Source of the DNA: an uncultured Clostridia bacterium
GTDB taxonomy: Bacteria; Bacillota; Clostridia; Oscillospirales; Ruminococcaceae
DNA length: 64,000 bases
Direction of reading: 5' to 3'
NCBI GenBank assembly: GCA_947629335.1
Contig: CANRDI010000002.1
Location: 62,001 to 126,000, forward strand
Shown: positions 33,355-41,462 of the stretch, piece after piece
Layout: every line of letters begins with the position of its first letter
Numbering within the stretch: position 1 is the first letter of the stretch
Position numbers and translations under genes: made by a program
Notes under the pieces: model-generated
The model's input: the letters and a program-made list of their open reading frames with translations, nothing else
The model's database searches: none
Told to the model about the DNA's origin: nothing

Positions 33355-33402
33355 CAATATACGCTTGCGGGATTTTCCCGCAAGCTGTATATTGATTTTT
33401 TT
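33355..33402 (+). terminator. Attenuating terminator between binding protein and permease genes
   Basis: A strong stem CAATATAC..CTTGCGGGA / TCCCGCAAG..TATATTG (33355-33394), followed by seven T (33396-33402). Its position inside the operon would lower permease expression relative to the binding protein. Confidence 0.85.
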
Positions 33403-33448
33403 GACGTGAAAAAATGTACAAAAAATTTTTAACAGAAGGGGTGTTTTT

Positions 33449-34420
33449 ATGGCAAATACGACGACAAAACAGAAGTCGATAAGCTATTCCAAATTCGGAT
33501 ATATGTTTATTGCCCCGTTTTTTCTCGTTTACGCATTCTTTATGTTTTATCCTCTTATAAACACCGTAAGGCTGAGCTTTTTTGGTAATCAGGGCGACAG
33601 TGTAAATGGTCTTGACAGCTTTGTCGGCCTTCAGAACTATCAGTTCATTTTGTTCGGCGGAGAAGGGTCTTTCGCTCAGGTAAGCCATGATAATTTTATC
33701 CAGGCGTTCGGAAACACGTTTCTGCTCTGGATAGGAAACTTCGTTGTGCAGATAGTTCTTTCGCTTCTGCTCGCGGTATGGTTCTCCGACGTCAGAATTA
33801 AAACTCCCGGAACAGGCTTCTTTAAAGTCGTAATGTATATGCCGAATATCATAACGGCGGCGTCTGTAGCGGGTATCTTCCTTATGATTTTCGGTAACAG
33901 CGAATTTGCTGCTGTAAACTCGATACTGTTAAAAATGGGAGTGCTCAGCGAACCGTTCAGGTTTGTGGATAATGTGTGGTCGTCGCGTATTATCGTAATG
34001 ATGATACAAACGTGGATGTGGTTCGGAAACACAATGCTCCTGCTTATGTCGGGCATCTTCGGAATTGACCCTTCGATTTACGAAGCTGCTGCGATCGATG
34101 GTTCGAGCGGACCGAGTACATTCTTCAGAATTACACTTCCTATACTTAAGCCCATTTTCTTCTATGTCGTTATAACTTCGCTCATAGGCGGACTTCAGAT
34201 GTTCGATATTCCGTATATGTTCCACGTTGGTTCTAATGTAAATGACAGCCTCAGAACTGTTGCTGTATTCGTTTACGAGAGATTTACGGGAGTAAAGAAC
34301 TACGGTATGTCGGCGGCGGCTTCGGTTATATTGTTCATCATCACGGTATTTCTCGGTATGCTTATCAACAAGTTCAATACCGACTCTACCGCGCCGAAGA
34401 AGAAGCGCAAGAAAGTTTGA
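33449..34420 (+). CDS. Sugar ABC transporter permease (MsmF/UgpA type)
   Basis: A 323-residue inner-membrane permease with six TM helices. The N-terminus YMFIAPFFLVYAFFMFYPLI is typical. The cytoplasmic EAA loop that docks the ATPase is YEAAAIDGSSGPSTFFRITL (about 211-230). It pairs with the next gene, 15 nt downstream; AGGGG precedes the ATG. No ATPase gene is present in the operon, so a shared MsmK/UgpC-like ATPase from elsewhere is needed. Confidence 0.93.
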   Translation: MANTTTKQKSISYSKFGYMFIAPFFLVYAFFMFYPLINTVRLSFFGNQGDSVNGLDSFVGLQNYQFILFGGEGSFAQVSHDNFIQAFGNTFLLWIGNFVVQIVLSLLLAVWFSDVRIKTPGTGFFKVVMYMPNIITAASVAGIFLMIFGNSEFAAVNSILLKMGVLSEPFRFVDNVWSSRIIVMMIQTWMWFGNTMLLLMSGIFGIDPSIYEAAAIDGSSGPSTFFRITLPILKPIFFYVVITSLIGGLQMFDIPYMFHVGSNVNDSLRTVAVFVYERFTGVKNYGMSAAASVILFIITVFLGMLINKFNTDSTAPKKKRKKV

Positions 34421-34435
34421 AAGGAGTGAATTGTT

Positions 34436-35344
34436 ATGGCAGATTCTTATAATCAGTCTAATAAGGCGTACAGAAGAAGCTTGATGACTCACTCTATCAT
34501 AAGATTGATAGTCTGCATTATACTTACGATTATCTGCTTGTTCCCGCTTTATGTTATCGTAAGTAACGCTACAAGAGATCATCAGGATATTCTTAAACAG
34601 GGTATCTCGTTCTTTGGCACAGATCTATTCAAGAATATTGAGACCATAAACAGTCCGACGAAGTTCGCGGGTCTGTTCAAAAACCAGTTCCTGCTCTGGG
34701 ACGGCTATAGAAACAGTTTGATAATCGCCGGCTTTTCGACGATATTCACGGTTTTCTTTTCTGGCATGACGGCATACGGACTTGTAGTCTATGACTTTAA
34801 AGGAAAAGGTTTTGCAACAAACTTTATCCTTGCGGTAATGATGGTTCCTATGCAAGTTGTATCTACAGGTTTCCTTCAGTTTATGTATCAGCTGCATCTG
34901 GTTGGCGGTGTTCAGGCGTATATCGCGCTTATTCTTCCGGCAATTGCCGCGCCTTCTGTTGTATTCTATATGCTTCAGTACATGAGGTCGTCGTTCCCGC
35001 TTGAGATAGTCGAGGCAGCGCGTATTGACGGCTGCGGAGAGTTCAGAACGTTTTTGCAGATAGCTCTCCCGATCTTTAAGCCTGCATTTGCCGTACAAGC
35101 GATATTCGCGTTTGTTACGAGCTGGAACAACTACTATACACCCGCTATGTTGCTCGGTCCTGCCGACAATAACCTGAAAACCATTCCTATGATGGTTCAA
35201 TCTATCATTTCAGCCGACAAGCTCAGTGATAACGGCGCGAAATATCTCGTTATCACACTGTCAGTTCTTCCGATCATCGTTATTTACCTTATACTTTCAA
35301 AGTTTATTGTAAAGGGCGTTGCTCTCGGAGCTGTTAAGGGATAA
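34436..35344 (+). CDS. Sugar ABC transporter permease (MsmG/UgpE type)
   Basis: A 302-residue permease with six TM helices. TM1 is RLIVCIILTIICLFPLYVIV. The EAA loop is VEAARIDGCGEFRTFLQIAL (about 189-208). It forms the heterodimeric channel with the preceding permease. AAGGAG precedes the ATG. The operon ends 20 nt later at a clear terminator. Confidence 0.93.
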   Translation: MADSYNQSNKAYRRSLMTHSIIRLIVCIILTIICLFPLYVIVSNATRDHQDILKQGISFFGTDLFKNIETINSPTKFAGLFKNQFLLWDGYRNSLIIAGFSTIFTVFFSGMTAYGLVVYDFKGKGFATNFILAVMMVPMQVVSTGFLQFMYQLHLVGGVQAYIALILPAIAAPSVVFYMLQYMRSSFPLEIVEAARIDGCGEFRTFLQIALPIFKPAFAVQAIFAFVTSWNNYYTPAMLLGPADNNLKTIPMMVQSIISADKLSDNGAKYLVITLSVLPIIVIYLILSKFIVKGVALGAVKG

Positions 35345-35364
35345 CCCCATAAGTTAAAAATTGA

Positions 35365-35394
35365 CCGACGTCATTTTATGGCGTCGGTTTTTTT
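35365..35394 (+). terminator. Intrinsic terminator of the sugar importer operon
   Basis: Stem CCGACGTC / GGCGTCGG (one T-G pair), 7-nt loop, then seven T. The following 35395-35629 is AT-rich and shows no gene or motif I can support. Confidence 0.9.
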
Positions 35395-35629
35395 ATGCAA
35401 AAATTATATTTTTAGTAATTTTCTACATCAATTATACTAACTGTAAAATACCTGTTATCCGAAAGCTCAAAATTGCATACAATCAATAAAAGCTCAATTT
35501 GCAACAGTAAACCGCTTATTTAAAACGATTGAACTCTTGAAATTGAGAAGATATTTGATTGCAGCAATAAAAATCAGTTAAATATTAAACAAATAGTAAT
35601 ATATATGCAAAATTATACAGAATAAAATA

Positions 35630-35655
35630 TTCGGGCTGCAATTAAACAGCCCGAA
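35630..35655 (-). terminator. Terminator for the rubredoxin gene
   Basis: A perfect 9-bp stem TTCGGGCTG / CAGCCCGAA with an 8-nt loop; on the minus strand it runs into TATTTTATT. Confidence 0.75.
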
Positions 35656-35676
35656 ATTTACCGTTAAGCTCGGTGA

Positions 35677-35832
35677 TTATTCAACCTCAAAAGCGTCCTT
35701 TCCAAGTCCGCAAACGGGGCATACCCAATCATCGGGAATGTCCTCCCATTTCGTTCCGGGAGCAATTCCTCCGTCAGGATCGCCGACCGCAGGGTCGTAA
35801 ACATATCCGCAAGGGCAAACGTGCTTTTCCAT
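35677..35832 (-). CDS. Rubredoxin with a shortened first cysteine knuckle
   Basis: A 51-residue one-iron electron carrier, very probably donating electrons to the rubrerythrin encoded 32 nt upstream. The body is standard ([39 protein letters not shown]). The second knuckle is canonical CPVCG (38-42). The first knuckle reads VCPCGY (5-10), that is CxCG instead of the usual CxxCG, one residue short. CAGGAGG precedes the ATG. Electron transfer to rubrerythrin for peroxide reduction is the known role of such pairs in anaerobes. Confidence 0.92.
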   Translation of the reverse strand: MEKHVCPCGYVYDPAVGDPDGGIAPGTKWEDIPDDWVCPVCGLGKDAFEVE

Positions 35833-35864
35833 AATATAACCTCCTGTAAATTAAAGATCAAATA

Positions 35865-36410
35865 TTACTTAAAGTAGCGATTGAGCAGTCCTTCAAACGC
35901 CTTTCCGTGACGGGCTTCGTCCTTTGCCATTTCGTGAACGGTGTCATGGATAGCGTCAAGGTTCGCCGCCTTTGCCTTTTTCGCAAGCTCAAGTTTTCCT
36001 TCTGTCGCGCCGTGTTCAGCTTGAACGCGCTTTGTAAGATTTTCCTTAGTTGAAGCGGAAACGACCTCTCCAAGCATTTCGGCAAACTTTGCCGCATGCT
36101 CGGCTTCTTCATAAGCAGCCTTCTCATAGTACATTCCGACCTCGGCATAACCCTCTCTGAAAGCAGCTCTTGCCATAGCGAGATACATACCTACCTCAGT
36201 GCATTCGCCGGTAAAGTTAGCGCGGAGACCTTCTACTATTTCCTCAGGAACGCCGTCGATTATGCCTATTTCATGTTCACAGGCAAAAACGAGCTTATCG
36301 TCCTCAGCTACAACTTTAAACTTGCTTCCGGGAACGCCGCACTGCGGGCATTTTTCGGGCGCGGACTCGCCGACATAAACGTATCCGCATACAGGGCAAA
36401 CATATTTCAT
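35865..36410 (-). CDS. Reverse rubrerythrin (oxidative-stress peroxidase)
   Basis: A 181-residue cytoplasmic protein with the domain order reversed relative to classical rubrerythrin. The N-terminal rubredoxin domain comes first ([21 protein letters not shown], Cys at about 5, 8, 23 and 26). A ferritin-like four-helix diiron domain follows, with [22 protein letters not shown] and [12 protein letters not shown] carrying the Glu and ExxH ligands. Clostridial homologues reduce H2O2 and O2. ATG 36410 has AAGGAGG upstream. It has its own near-consensus promoter and is probably cotranscribed with the rubredoxin. Confidence 0.93.
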   Translation of the reverse strand: MKYVCPVCGYVYVGESAPEKCPQCGVPGSKFKVVAEDDKLVFACEHEIGIIDGVPEEIVEGLRANFTGECTEVGMYLAMARAAFREGYAEVGMYYEKAAYEEAEHAAKFAEMLGEVVSASTKENLTKRVQAEHGATEGKLELAKKAKAANLDAIHDTVHEMAKDEARHGKAFEGLLNRYFK

Positions 36411-36442
36411 AATAAAATTCCTCCTTAAATTTTGATAATTTA

Positions 36443-36471
36443 ATTTTATCACATAAGCCATAATTTGTCAA
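36443..36471 (-). promoter_or_regulatory. Promoter of the reverse rubrerythrin gene
   Basis: On the minus strand TTGACA (36471-36466), 17-nt spacer, extended -10 TGA-TAAAAT (36448-36443). No obvious PerR box is seen. Confidence 0.78.
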
Positions 36472-36549
36472 GTATTTGTGAACATTTTTTATGAATTGTT
36501 CAATAACATTATGTGAAAACTTGCTGAAAATTTTTGGCGAGAAAAATTT

Positions 36550-36565
36550 CAGACTGAATAAAAAG
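36550..36565 (-). repeat. Partial tail of dispersed repeat family A
   Basis: CAGACTGAATAAAAAG matches the tails of the copies at 12544 and 22203, but no hairpin core follows. It abuts the family B element. Confidence 0.4.
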
Positions 36566-36591
36566 AATTTTTTAGGTTAGAAGCAAGCGCA

Positions 36592-36612
36592 TTATCCGCC
36601 TTCGGCGGATAA
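36592..36612. repeat. Hairpin next to the family B element
   Basis: A perfect 9-bp inverted repeat TTATCCGCC-ttc-GGCGGATAA, 42 nt to the left of the 28-bp terminal repeat. Confidence 0.65.
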
Positions 36613-36653
36613 CGCTGTAAGAAGAAGCAGACATCGTATCCGCTTTTCGACCG

Positions 36654-36871
36654 CGCCGCAAGGCGCGGCACATAAGTTTTTTGAAAAGGAGTTTGAGGGA
36701 AAACTTTTTTTCAAAAAAGTTTTCCCTCAATGAGGATGCGGGAGCGCAGCCCCGCAATTGCGCCGGTGAGCGCAAGTTTCGCGGCTTCGCCGCGACCAGA
36801 GAGGAAACTTTTTGAAAAAAGTTTCCTCTCTGAACTCTCCTTCAAAAACTTATGTGCCGCGCCTTGCGGCG
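36654..36871. repeat. MITE-like element of repeat family B with perfect 28-bp terminal inverted repeats
   Basis: A 218-bp non-coding element. The ends 36654-36681 and 36844-36871 are perfect inverted copies (they begin CGCCGCAAGGCGCGGCACAT). Inside are a perfect 18-bp inverted repeat starting TTGAGGGAAAAC (36693-36730), a perfect 16-bp one starting AGAGAGGAAAC (36798-36831) and GCGGC-ttc-GCCGC. The first internal hairpin and flank recur at 20344-20390. No transposase is encoded. It lies between the rubrerythrin promoter and the GGDEF promoter. Confidence 0.82.
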
Positions 36872-36949
36872 TAATATTTAATGAAGCCCTATTTCAATTT
36901 AAATCAGTAAAATTTTTTCGCGGACTTCGCATTATATAAGAAAAAGCTG

Positions 36950-36978
36950 TTGATTTTACCGGAGAATTGTGTTATAAT
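36950..36978 (+). promoter_or_regulatory. Promoter of the six-TM GGDEF gene
   Basis: TTGATT (36950-36955), 17-nt spacer, extended -10 TGT-TATAAT (36973-36978). It is identical at 25 of 29 positions to the promoter at 22249-22277, including the CCGGA centre and the preceding AAAAGCT. The leader is about 150 nt. Confidence 0.8.
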
Positions 36979-37132
36979 ACTATATATACATTATTTTATG
37001 TGCAAGGCATTTTGCTGATTTTACGGTCACGAATTATTCGGGCTGTAATGCAGAGTGAACCTGCGGACAATAAAATAAAGTCAGTATATTTAATTTTTGA
37101 AAAAAATAAAGACCGAAAGGAAGCGACACAGT

Positions 37133-38251
37133 TTGTCAGAATTTAAATTTGATCTTTCAAAGTTGTCGATCGATGATAAGTTTAAACTGATTTGCCTTTG
37201 CGGCGCGCTTATGCACTTTACTTTTCTTGTGGCATTTGTAATTTTCGGATTTTATTTTATGGCTGCATTCAACGTTTTAAGCGTGACGCTGTATATCTGC
37301 TGTGCAATAAGCTGTTTTAGAGGTACGGTCGGAAAGCACGCGAGTGGCTGGATAAACGCAGTTTTTACTGAAATTGTCATTCACGCCTTTTTATGCACGA
37401 TCATTCAGGGACTTGACACGGGGTTTTATGTTTATTACATAATGACTGTTCCGATAGCGTCTTACTGCCTTTTCTTCTATGAGGATAGAAAGCTCATTTA
37501 CAAACGTATTTTCGCCTATACCGCGGTAGTTATCGTCATGCTCGGAATAAGCGTAGCTTTCGATGTTATGTTCGGGTCTGTTTACAAAATTTTAGGCAGA
37601 GATAGTATAACTCAATTACATATAAACGTTTTCAGCTCGATAAATATTTTCTTTACATTTACCGCGTTATGTGCATTTACGCTCTTATTCTGCATGGAGA
37701 TATACGCTGCTATCACAAAACTTAATGAAAAGAATGACGAGCTTGAGTTTATCGCCGAACACGACGCTCTCACGGGGCTTTATAACCGTCATGCTCTGTG
37801 GGATTATTTTGACGGTCTTTCAAAAAACGGCAAAAGTTTCTGCGTCATTTTGGGTGATATAGATGACTTTAAGAAAGTAAACGATACATACGGTCACGAC
37901 TGTGGAGATTTAGTTCTTAAATGTGTAGCGGGGACAATTCTTGACGAGGTAGGAGAAGAAGATATTGCGGTTCGCTGGGGCGGAGAGGAAATGCTTATTA
38001 TCCTGCTCGGAAGCAAAAACGAGTGCATTTTGCGCACCGAAAAGATAAGAAAACACATAAACGAGCTTAAAATAGTTCATAATGGTATAAATGTCAAGGT
38101 CAGTATGACATTTGGGCTTGTTGATTTTTCCGAGCTTAACATAAGAACAGAAGCGGTCCATTCTTCTACATATATGGACTCGCTCATTTCAATTGCCGAC
38201 AAGCGGCTTTATGACGGAAAGAACAGCGGTAAGAATAAGGTCGTCGCTTGA
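37133..38251 (+). CDS. Membrane diguanylate cyclase (six TM + GGDEF)
   Basis: About 372 residues. Six hydrophobic helices fill the first 190 residues (for example LICLCGALMHFTFLVAFVIF and INIFFTFTALCAFTLLFCM), forming a membrane sensor. A linker and a GGDEF domain follow, with DALTGLYNRHALWDYF, GDIDDFKKVNDTYGHDCGD and the active-site loop RWGGEEMLI, which is GGEEM instead of GGDEF/GGEEF. The last aromatic is replaced, but the catalytic Gly-Gly-Glu-Glu is kept, so activity is likely. TTG 37133 is preferred because AAGGAAG lies 9 nt upstream; the frame is open back to TTG 37097. Confidence 0.87.
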   Translation: MSEFKFDLSKLSIDDKFKLICLCGALMHFTFLVAFVIFGFYFMAAFNVLSVTLYICCAISCFRGTVGKHASGWINAVFTEIVIHAFLCTIIQGLDTGFYVYYIMTVPIASYCLFFYEDRKLIYKRIFAYTAVVIVMLGISVAFDVMFGSVYKILGRDSITQLHINVFSSINIFFTFTALCAFTLLFCMEIYAAITKLNEKNDELEFIAEHDALTGLYNRHALWDYFDGLSKNGKSFCVILGDIDDFKKVNDTYGHDCGDLVLKCVAGTILDEVGEEDIAVRWGGEEMLIILLGSKNECILRTEKIRKHINELKIVHNGINVKVSMTFGLVDFSELNIRTEAVHSSTYMDSLISIADKRLYDGKNSGKNKVVA

Positions 38252-38295
38252 GAGCCTGTACAAAAAAATCATCAAAAAATTGTGTATTTTGCCAA

Positions 38296-38324
38296 TTGAC
38301 ATATACAAGATGTTGTGTTATACT
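38296..38324 (+). promoter_or_regulatory. Promoter of the NrdD-tail-like gene
   Basis: TTGACA (38296-38301), 17-nt spacer, TATACT (38319-38324), within TTGTGTTATACT. Confidence 0.8.
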
Positions 38325-38362
38325 TTAAATACACACCAAATATAGACAGGAGATTGATAAAT

Positions 38363-38632
38363 ATGATCGATATTAATGTTACAGGCGGAAGCCTTTCCGA
38401 AGCTGAAGTACAGTACTACATAAATGAGGCTATGGAAAAATATCCCGACAAAACTCTCCGCGCGATCGAGCTTGAGCTTGACGGGGGCTATGTAAATGCA
38501 AAGTACAGTTTTTCCGACATTCCTTTCCAGCGCATACGCAGAATTACGGGTTATCTTGTCGGAACTCTTGACCGCTTTAACAATGCCAAGCGCGCAGAGG
38601 AAAGATCGCGTGTTAAGCACGAGATCATGTAA
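38363..38632 (+). CDS. Small protein resembling the tail of anaerobic ribonucleotide reductase
   Basis: An 89-residue protein. The C-terminal half (RRITGYLVGTLDRFNNAKRA and RSRVKHEIM) resembles the C-terminal region of class III anaerobic ribonucleoside-triphosphate reductase (NrdD: GYL..W/FN.AK..E..DRVKH). Similar stand-alone small proteins occur in Firmicutes and are often annotated as NrdD-like. It lacks the glycyl-radical site and the CxxC zinc pairs, so it cannot be a reductase by itself. ATG 38363 has AGGAG 10 nt upstream. It has its own promoter and terminator; no nrdD or nrdG is nearby. Confidence 0.6.
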   Translation: MIDINVTGGSLSEAEVQYYINEAMEKYPDKTLRAIELELDGGYVNAKYSFSDIPFQRIRRITGYLVGTLDRFNNAKRAEERSRVKHEIM

Positions 38633-38654
38633 ACAGTTCTGAGTTATGAACAAC

Positions 38655-38686
38655 AAAACAGCGCTTTATATTAAAAGCGCTGTTTT
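38655..38686 (+). terminator. Intrinsic terminator
   Basis: A perfect 13-bp stem AAAACAGCGCTTT / AAAGCGCTGTTTT, followed by AGTTTAAT. It also lies downstream of the minus-strand NAD operon and could act in both directions. Confidence 0.85.
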
Positions 38687-38737
38687 AGTTTAATAAAGCT
38701 GTGAACAGGGGGGGAGGGGTTTGTCCTTCCCCTGTTG

Positions 38738-38998
38738 TTATCCGTGAAGTCCTTTAGACTGCCTTACCATATCCTCGACAACAATGTCGTAAATTTCGCC
38801 GAGCGTGCTGCAATATTCTAAAATTTTCCACGGTTCATTAGTGTGAAAATGAATTTTCGCCGTGTCCTCGTCCGCAATGACAAGCAGGCTGTCGCCGACA
38901 AAATGCCCGCGAATATAGCTGTCAAGCTCGTCCTCGTCGATATTTTCCCCGTCAATCAGAAGCTGGGTGTCGTATCTGAATTCAATTTCGTCCGCCAT
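38738..38998 (-). CDS. Stand-alone FakA/DAK-phosphatase-like subdomain protein
   Basis: An 86-residue protein starting MADEIEFRYDTQLLIDGEN. The second half (GDSLLVIADEDTAKIHFHTN, EPWKILEYCSTLGEIYDI, VEDMVRQ) matches the C-terminal DegV-like subdomain of fatty acid kinase FakA (GDSLVVV..D..VKVHVHTN.PG..LE...GE...I.IENM..Q). The kinase (DAK2) domain is missing. It could be a carrier-binding fragment or an adaptor to a FakA encoded elsewhere. AGGAGG precedes ATG 38998. It lies 11 nt after nadC on the same strand, so it is cotranscribed with NAD biosynthesis genes. Confidence 0.72.
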   Translation of the reverse strand: MADEIEFRYDTQLLIDGENIDEDELDSYIRGHFVGDSLLVIADEDTAKIHFHTNEPWKILEYCSTLGEIYDIVVEDMVRQSKGLHG

Positions 38999-39009
38999 AT
39001 TTTTCCTCC

Positions 39010-39849
39010 TTATTTTTTCCACTTCATTGAAATATCAAACGCCGAAACGCTATGAGTAAGCGCGCCAAGGCTTATTATATCAACGCCCGTTTCAGCGACA
39101 GCGCGAATGTTTTCAAGCGTCACATTTCCCGAAGCCTCGGTTTTTGCTCTGCCGTTTATCAGTTTTACGGCTTCGCTCATCTGTTCGGTCGTCATATTGT
39201 CGAGCATTATCACGTTTACATTACAGTCGAGCGCCTGCTGCACCTCGTCAAGATCGCGCGTTTCGACTTCAATTTGCAGCATATGTCCCGCCTTTTTCCT
39301 GAGAGCCTCAACTGCGGGTTTAATTCCGCCGTAAGCGTCTATGTGGTTGTCTTTGAGCATCGCGGCGTCCGTGAGGTTATAGCGGTGATTTCTTCCGCCG
39401 CCGACCGTTACGGCATATTTCTGCAAAGCGCGAAGCCCCGGAAGCGTTTTTCTTGTGTCGGTTATAGAAGCATTCGTTCCCTTGACAGCCTCTACACACT
39501 TGTTTGTATAAGTAGCAATGCCGCTCATATGCTGTAAGATGTTGAGCGAAGTTCTCTCCGCTTTAAGCATAAGGCGCGTATGACCGCTGAAATCGGCGAT
39601 AATATCGCCTTTTTTTACCTTGTCGCCGTCTTTTTTGTAAACTTCGATTTTCATTTCGGGGTCTAATATTGTAAACACTCTCAGCGCTATCTCAATTCCC
39701 GCAAGCACTCCGTCTGCTTTTGCCATAAAATATGCGCTCGAAACAGAGTTTTCGTCGATAAGCAAATCGGCAGTGCTGTCGATATAATTTATGTCCTCGG
39801 AAAGCGCAGTTTTTATCAGATCGTCAACATAAAAAGGAAGCAAAATCAT
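39010..39849 (-). CDS. nadC: Nicotinate-nucleotide pyrophosphorylase (carboxylating)
   Basis: A 279-residue quinolinate phosphoribosyltransferase making nicotinate mononucleotide, CO2 and pyrophosphate from quinolinate and PRPP. Signatures: ERTSLNILQHMSGIATYT, ITDTRKTLPGLRALQKYAV, GGGRNHRYNLTDAAMLKDNH and VIMLDNMT. ATG 39849 overlaps the nadB stop (ATGA) and has AAAGGAG upstream; an earlier in-frame ATG lies inside nadB. The quinolinate synthase gene nadA is not in the window. Confidence 0.95.
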   Translation of the reverse strand: MILLPFYVDDLIKTALSEDINYIDSTADLLIDENSVSSAYFMAKADGVLAGIEIALRVFTILDPEMKIEVYKKDGDKVKKGDIIADFSGHTRLMLKAERTSLNILQHMSGIATYTNKCVEAVKGTNASITDTRKTLPGLRALQKYAVTVGGGRNHRYNLTDAAMLKDNHIDAYGGIKPAVEALRKKAGHMLQIEVETRDLDEVQQALDCNVNVIMLDNMTTEQMSEAVKLINGRAKTEASGNVTLENIRAVAETGVDIISLGALTHSVSAFDISMKWKK

Positions 39850-41330
39850 TCTTCGTTTCTCCTTTCCCAAATCTCGCTTAAAATTATGTACGCGACAGTC
39901 GCCAGCGACTTTGTTTCGGTATAGTCCGCATTTATTTCATAACCGCCGTTTTCAAGCGCTTGTTTTATCTCTTTTATCCTTTTAAGCCCCTTTTCGGTTT
40001 CCTCATAATTGGGGTAAACAAAGTATGCTCTCTGCATGATCGAGCGTATCTCGTTCTGTATCTCAGACTTGTTTGAAAAGGATTTCCCGTCAGGCGCACT
40101 CATATTGTATTCAATTTCAGCGCGGCTGTCCGTAAGATCCTTTGCGTTTATATCCTCGGCAATAAGCCTTGAAAATACCAGCGCTTCGAGCAGCGAATTT
40201 GACGCAAGCCTGTTCTTTCCATGTACGCCCGTATGCGAACATTCTCCCGCCGAGTACAAGCCTTCGATATTCGTCGCGCCCTTTCCGTCTACGTTTATCC
40301 CGCCCATAAGATAGTGCTGACACGGGTAAATAGGAATAGGCTCTTTTGTCATATCATAGCCTTTTTCGAGAACATTTTCGTAGATCATCGGAAAATGCTG
40401 TTTGATAAAATCGGCAGGCTTATAGGAAATATCGAGCCAGAACTCGTCCGAGCCTGTTTTCTTCTGTTCTTCCATTATGCATTTTGACACAACGTCGCGC
40501 GGCGCAAGCTCTTTTCTTTCGGGTTCATAGTCGGGCATAAAACGCTCTTTATTGCAGTTCAGGAGATAAGCTCCCTCTCCGCGGACAGCTTCCGACACAA
40601 GAAAGCACTCGTTATTTTTCTTGTCGGCAAAAGCTGTCGGGTGAAACTGGACATAACTCAAGTTCTTTATCTTTGCGCCAAGCTCATACGCGAGCGCTAT
40701 GCCGTCGCCTGTTGCAATGGCGGAGTTTGTGGTGTATTTATATACTCTTCCGATACCGCCCGTAGCCATAACTACAAAGTTTGCACAATAATACTCATGC
40801 GTGCCGTTTTCGGTGTACACGTCCGCGAAAAACATTGTGTTTTCCCGTTCAAGCCTGCACAAAACGGAGTTATTTATCACGGTCACGTTTTCAAGCTTTC
40901 CCACTTGCTCGATAAGGCGGGTTTCGATCTCTTTTCCCGTTGTATCCTTGTGGTGGGCAATTCTTCTGCGCGAATGTCCGCCCTCTAAGGTTAAGGCAAG
41001 CGAGCCGTCCGCATTTCTGTCAAAATCTACGCCATATTTTTCAATAAGTCTTTCAACATCGCGCGGACCTTGTTCTACAAGTATCTCGACATTTTCGAGG
41101 TTGTTCTTATACTGTCCCGCAATAAGGGTATCCTTTACATGAAGGCTTTTCTCGTCATTTGCGGGGTCAAGCACCGCCGCAACTCCCCCTTGTGCAAGCG
41201 CGGAGTTGCACAGTGAAAGCTCCTTTTTCGACAGCATCAGCACATTAAGTCGCTTATCAAGATTAAGCGCCGCATAGATGCCCGAAATTCCCGTTCCGAC
41301 AATAAGAACGTCAAATCTTTTGAATATCAT
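39846..41330 (-). CDS. nadB: L-aspartate oxidase
   Basis: A 494-residue FAD enzyme that oxidises L-aspartate to iminoaspartate, the first step to quinolinate; in anaerobes fumarate is the likely electron acceptor. The FAD-binding GTGISGIYAALNL (12-24) is at the N-terminus. SALAQGGVAAVLD (43-55), the active-site SRRRIAHHKDTTG (about 120-132), YVQFHPTAF and CSHTGVHGKNRLASNSLLEA are also present. The length is slightly below the usual 530. It overlaps nadC by 4 nt, and AAAGGA precedes the ATG. Confidence 0.94.
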   Translation of the reverse strand: MIFKRFDVLIVGTGISGIYAALNLDKRLNVLMLSKKELSLCNSALAQGGVAAVLDPANDEKSLHVKDTLIAGQYKNNLENVEILVEQGPRDVERLIEKYGVDFDRNADGSLALTLEGGHSRRRIAHHKDTTGKEIETRLIEQVGKLENVTVINNSVLCRLERENTMFFADVYTENGTHEYYCANFVVMATGGIGRVYKYTTNSAIATGDGIALAYELGAKIKNLSYVQFHPTAFADKKNNECFLVSEAVRGEGAYLLNCNKERFMPDYEPERKELAPRDVVSKCIMEEQKKTGSDEFWLDISYKPADFIKQHFPMIYENVLEKGYDMTKEPIPIYPCQHYLMGGINVDGKGATNIEGLYSAGECSHTGVHGKNRLASNSLLEALVFSRLIAEDINAKDLTDSRAEIEYNMSAPDGKSFSNKSEIQNEIRSIMQRAYFVYPNYEETEKGLKRIKEIKQALENGGYEINADYTETKSLATVAYIILSEIWERRNEE

Positions 41331-41375
41331 ATCTTGTCCTTTCCAAAGCGCTTAGCTTTAAGATACGGCAGGCTA

Positions 41376-41404
41376 TTGACAATGCCCGCAAAATTTGTTA
41401 TAAT
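41376..41404 (+). promoter_or_regulatory. Promoter of hflX
   Basis: TTGACA (41376-41381), 17-nt spacer, extended -10 TGT-TATAAT (41399-41404). Confidence 0.85.
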
Positions 41405-41462
41405 TCATTTATAATTAAAGGACTGAAAGCCCCTGAATAAACTTTGTCAAAGGAGAACCAAA

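Noticed and set aside
35345-35629. Search for a small RNA or riboswitch in the gap after the sugar operon
   Set aside because: Apart from the two terminators the region is AT-rich without stable stems or a promoter pair I can support.
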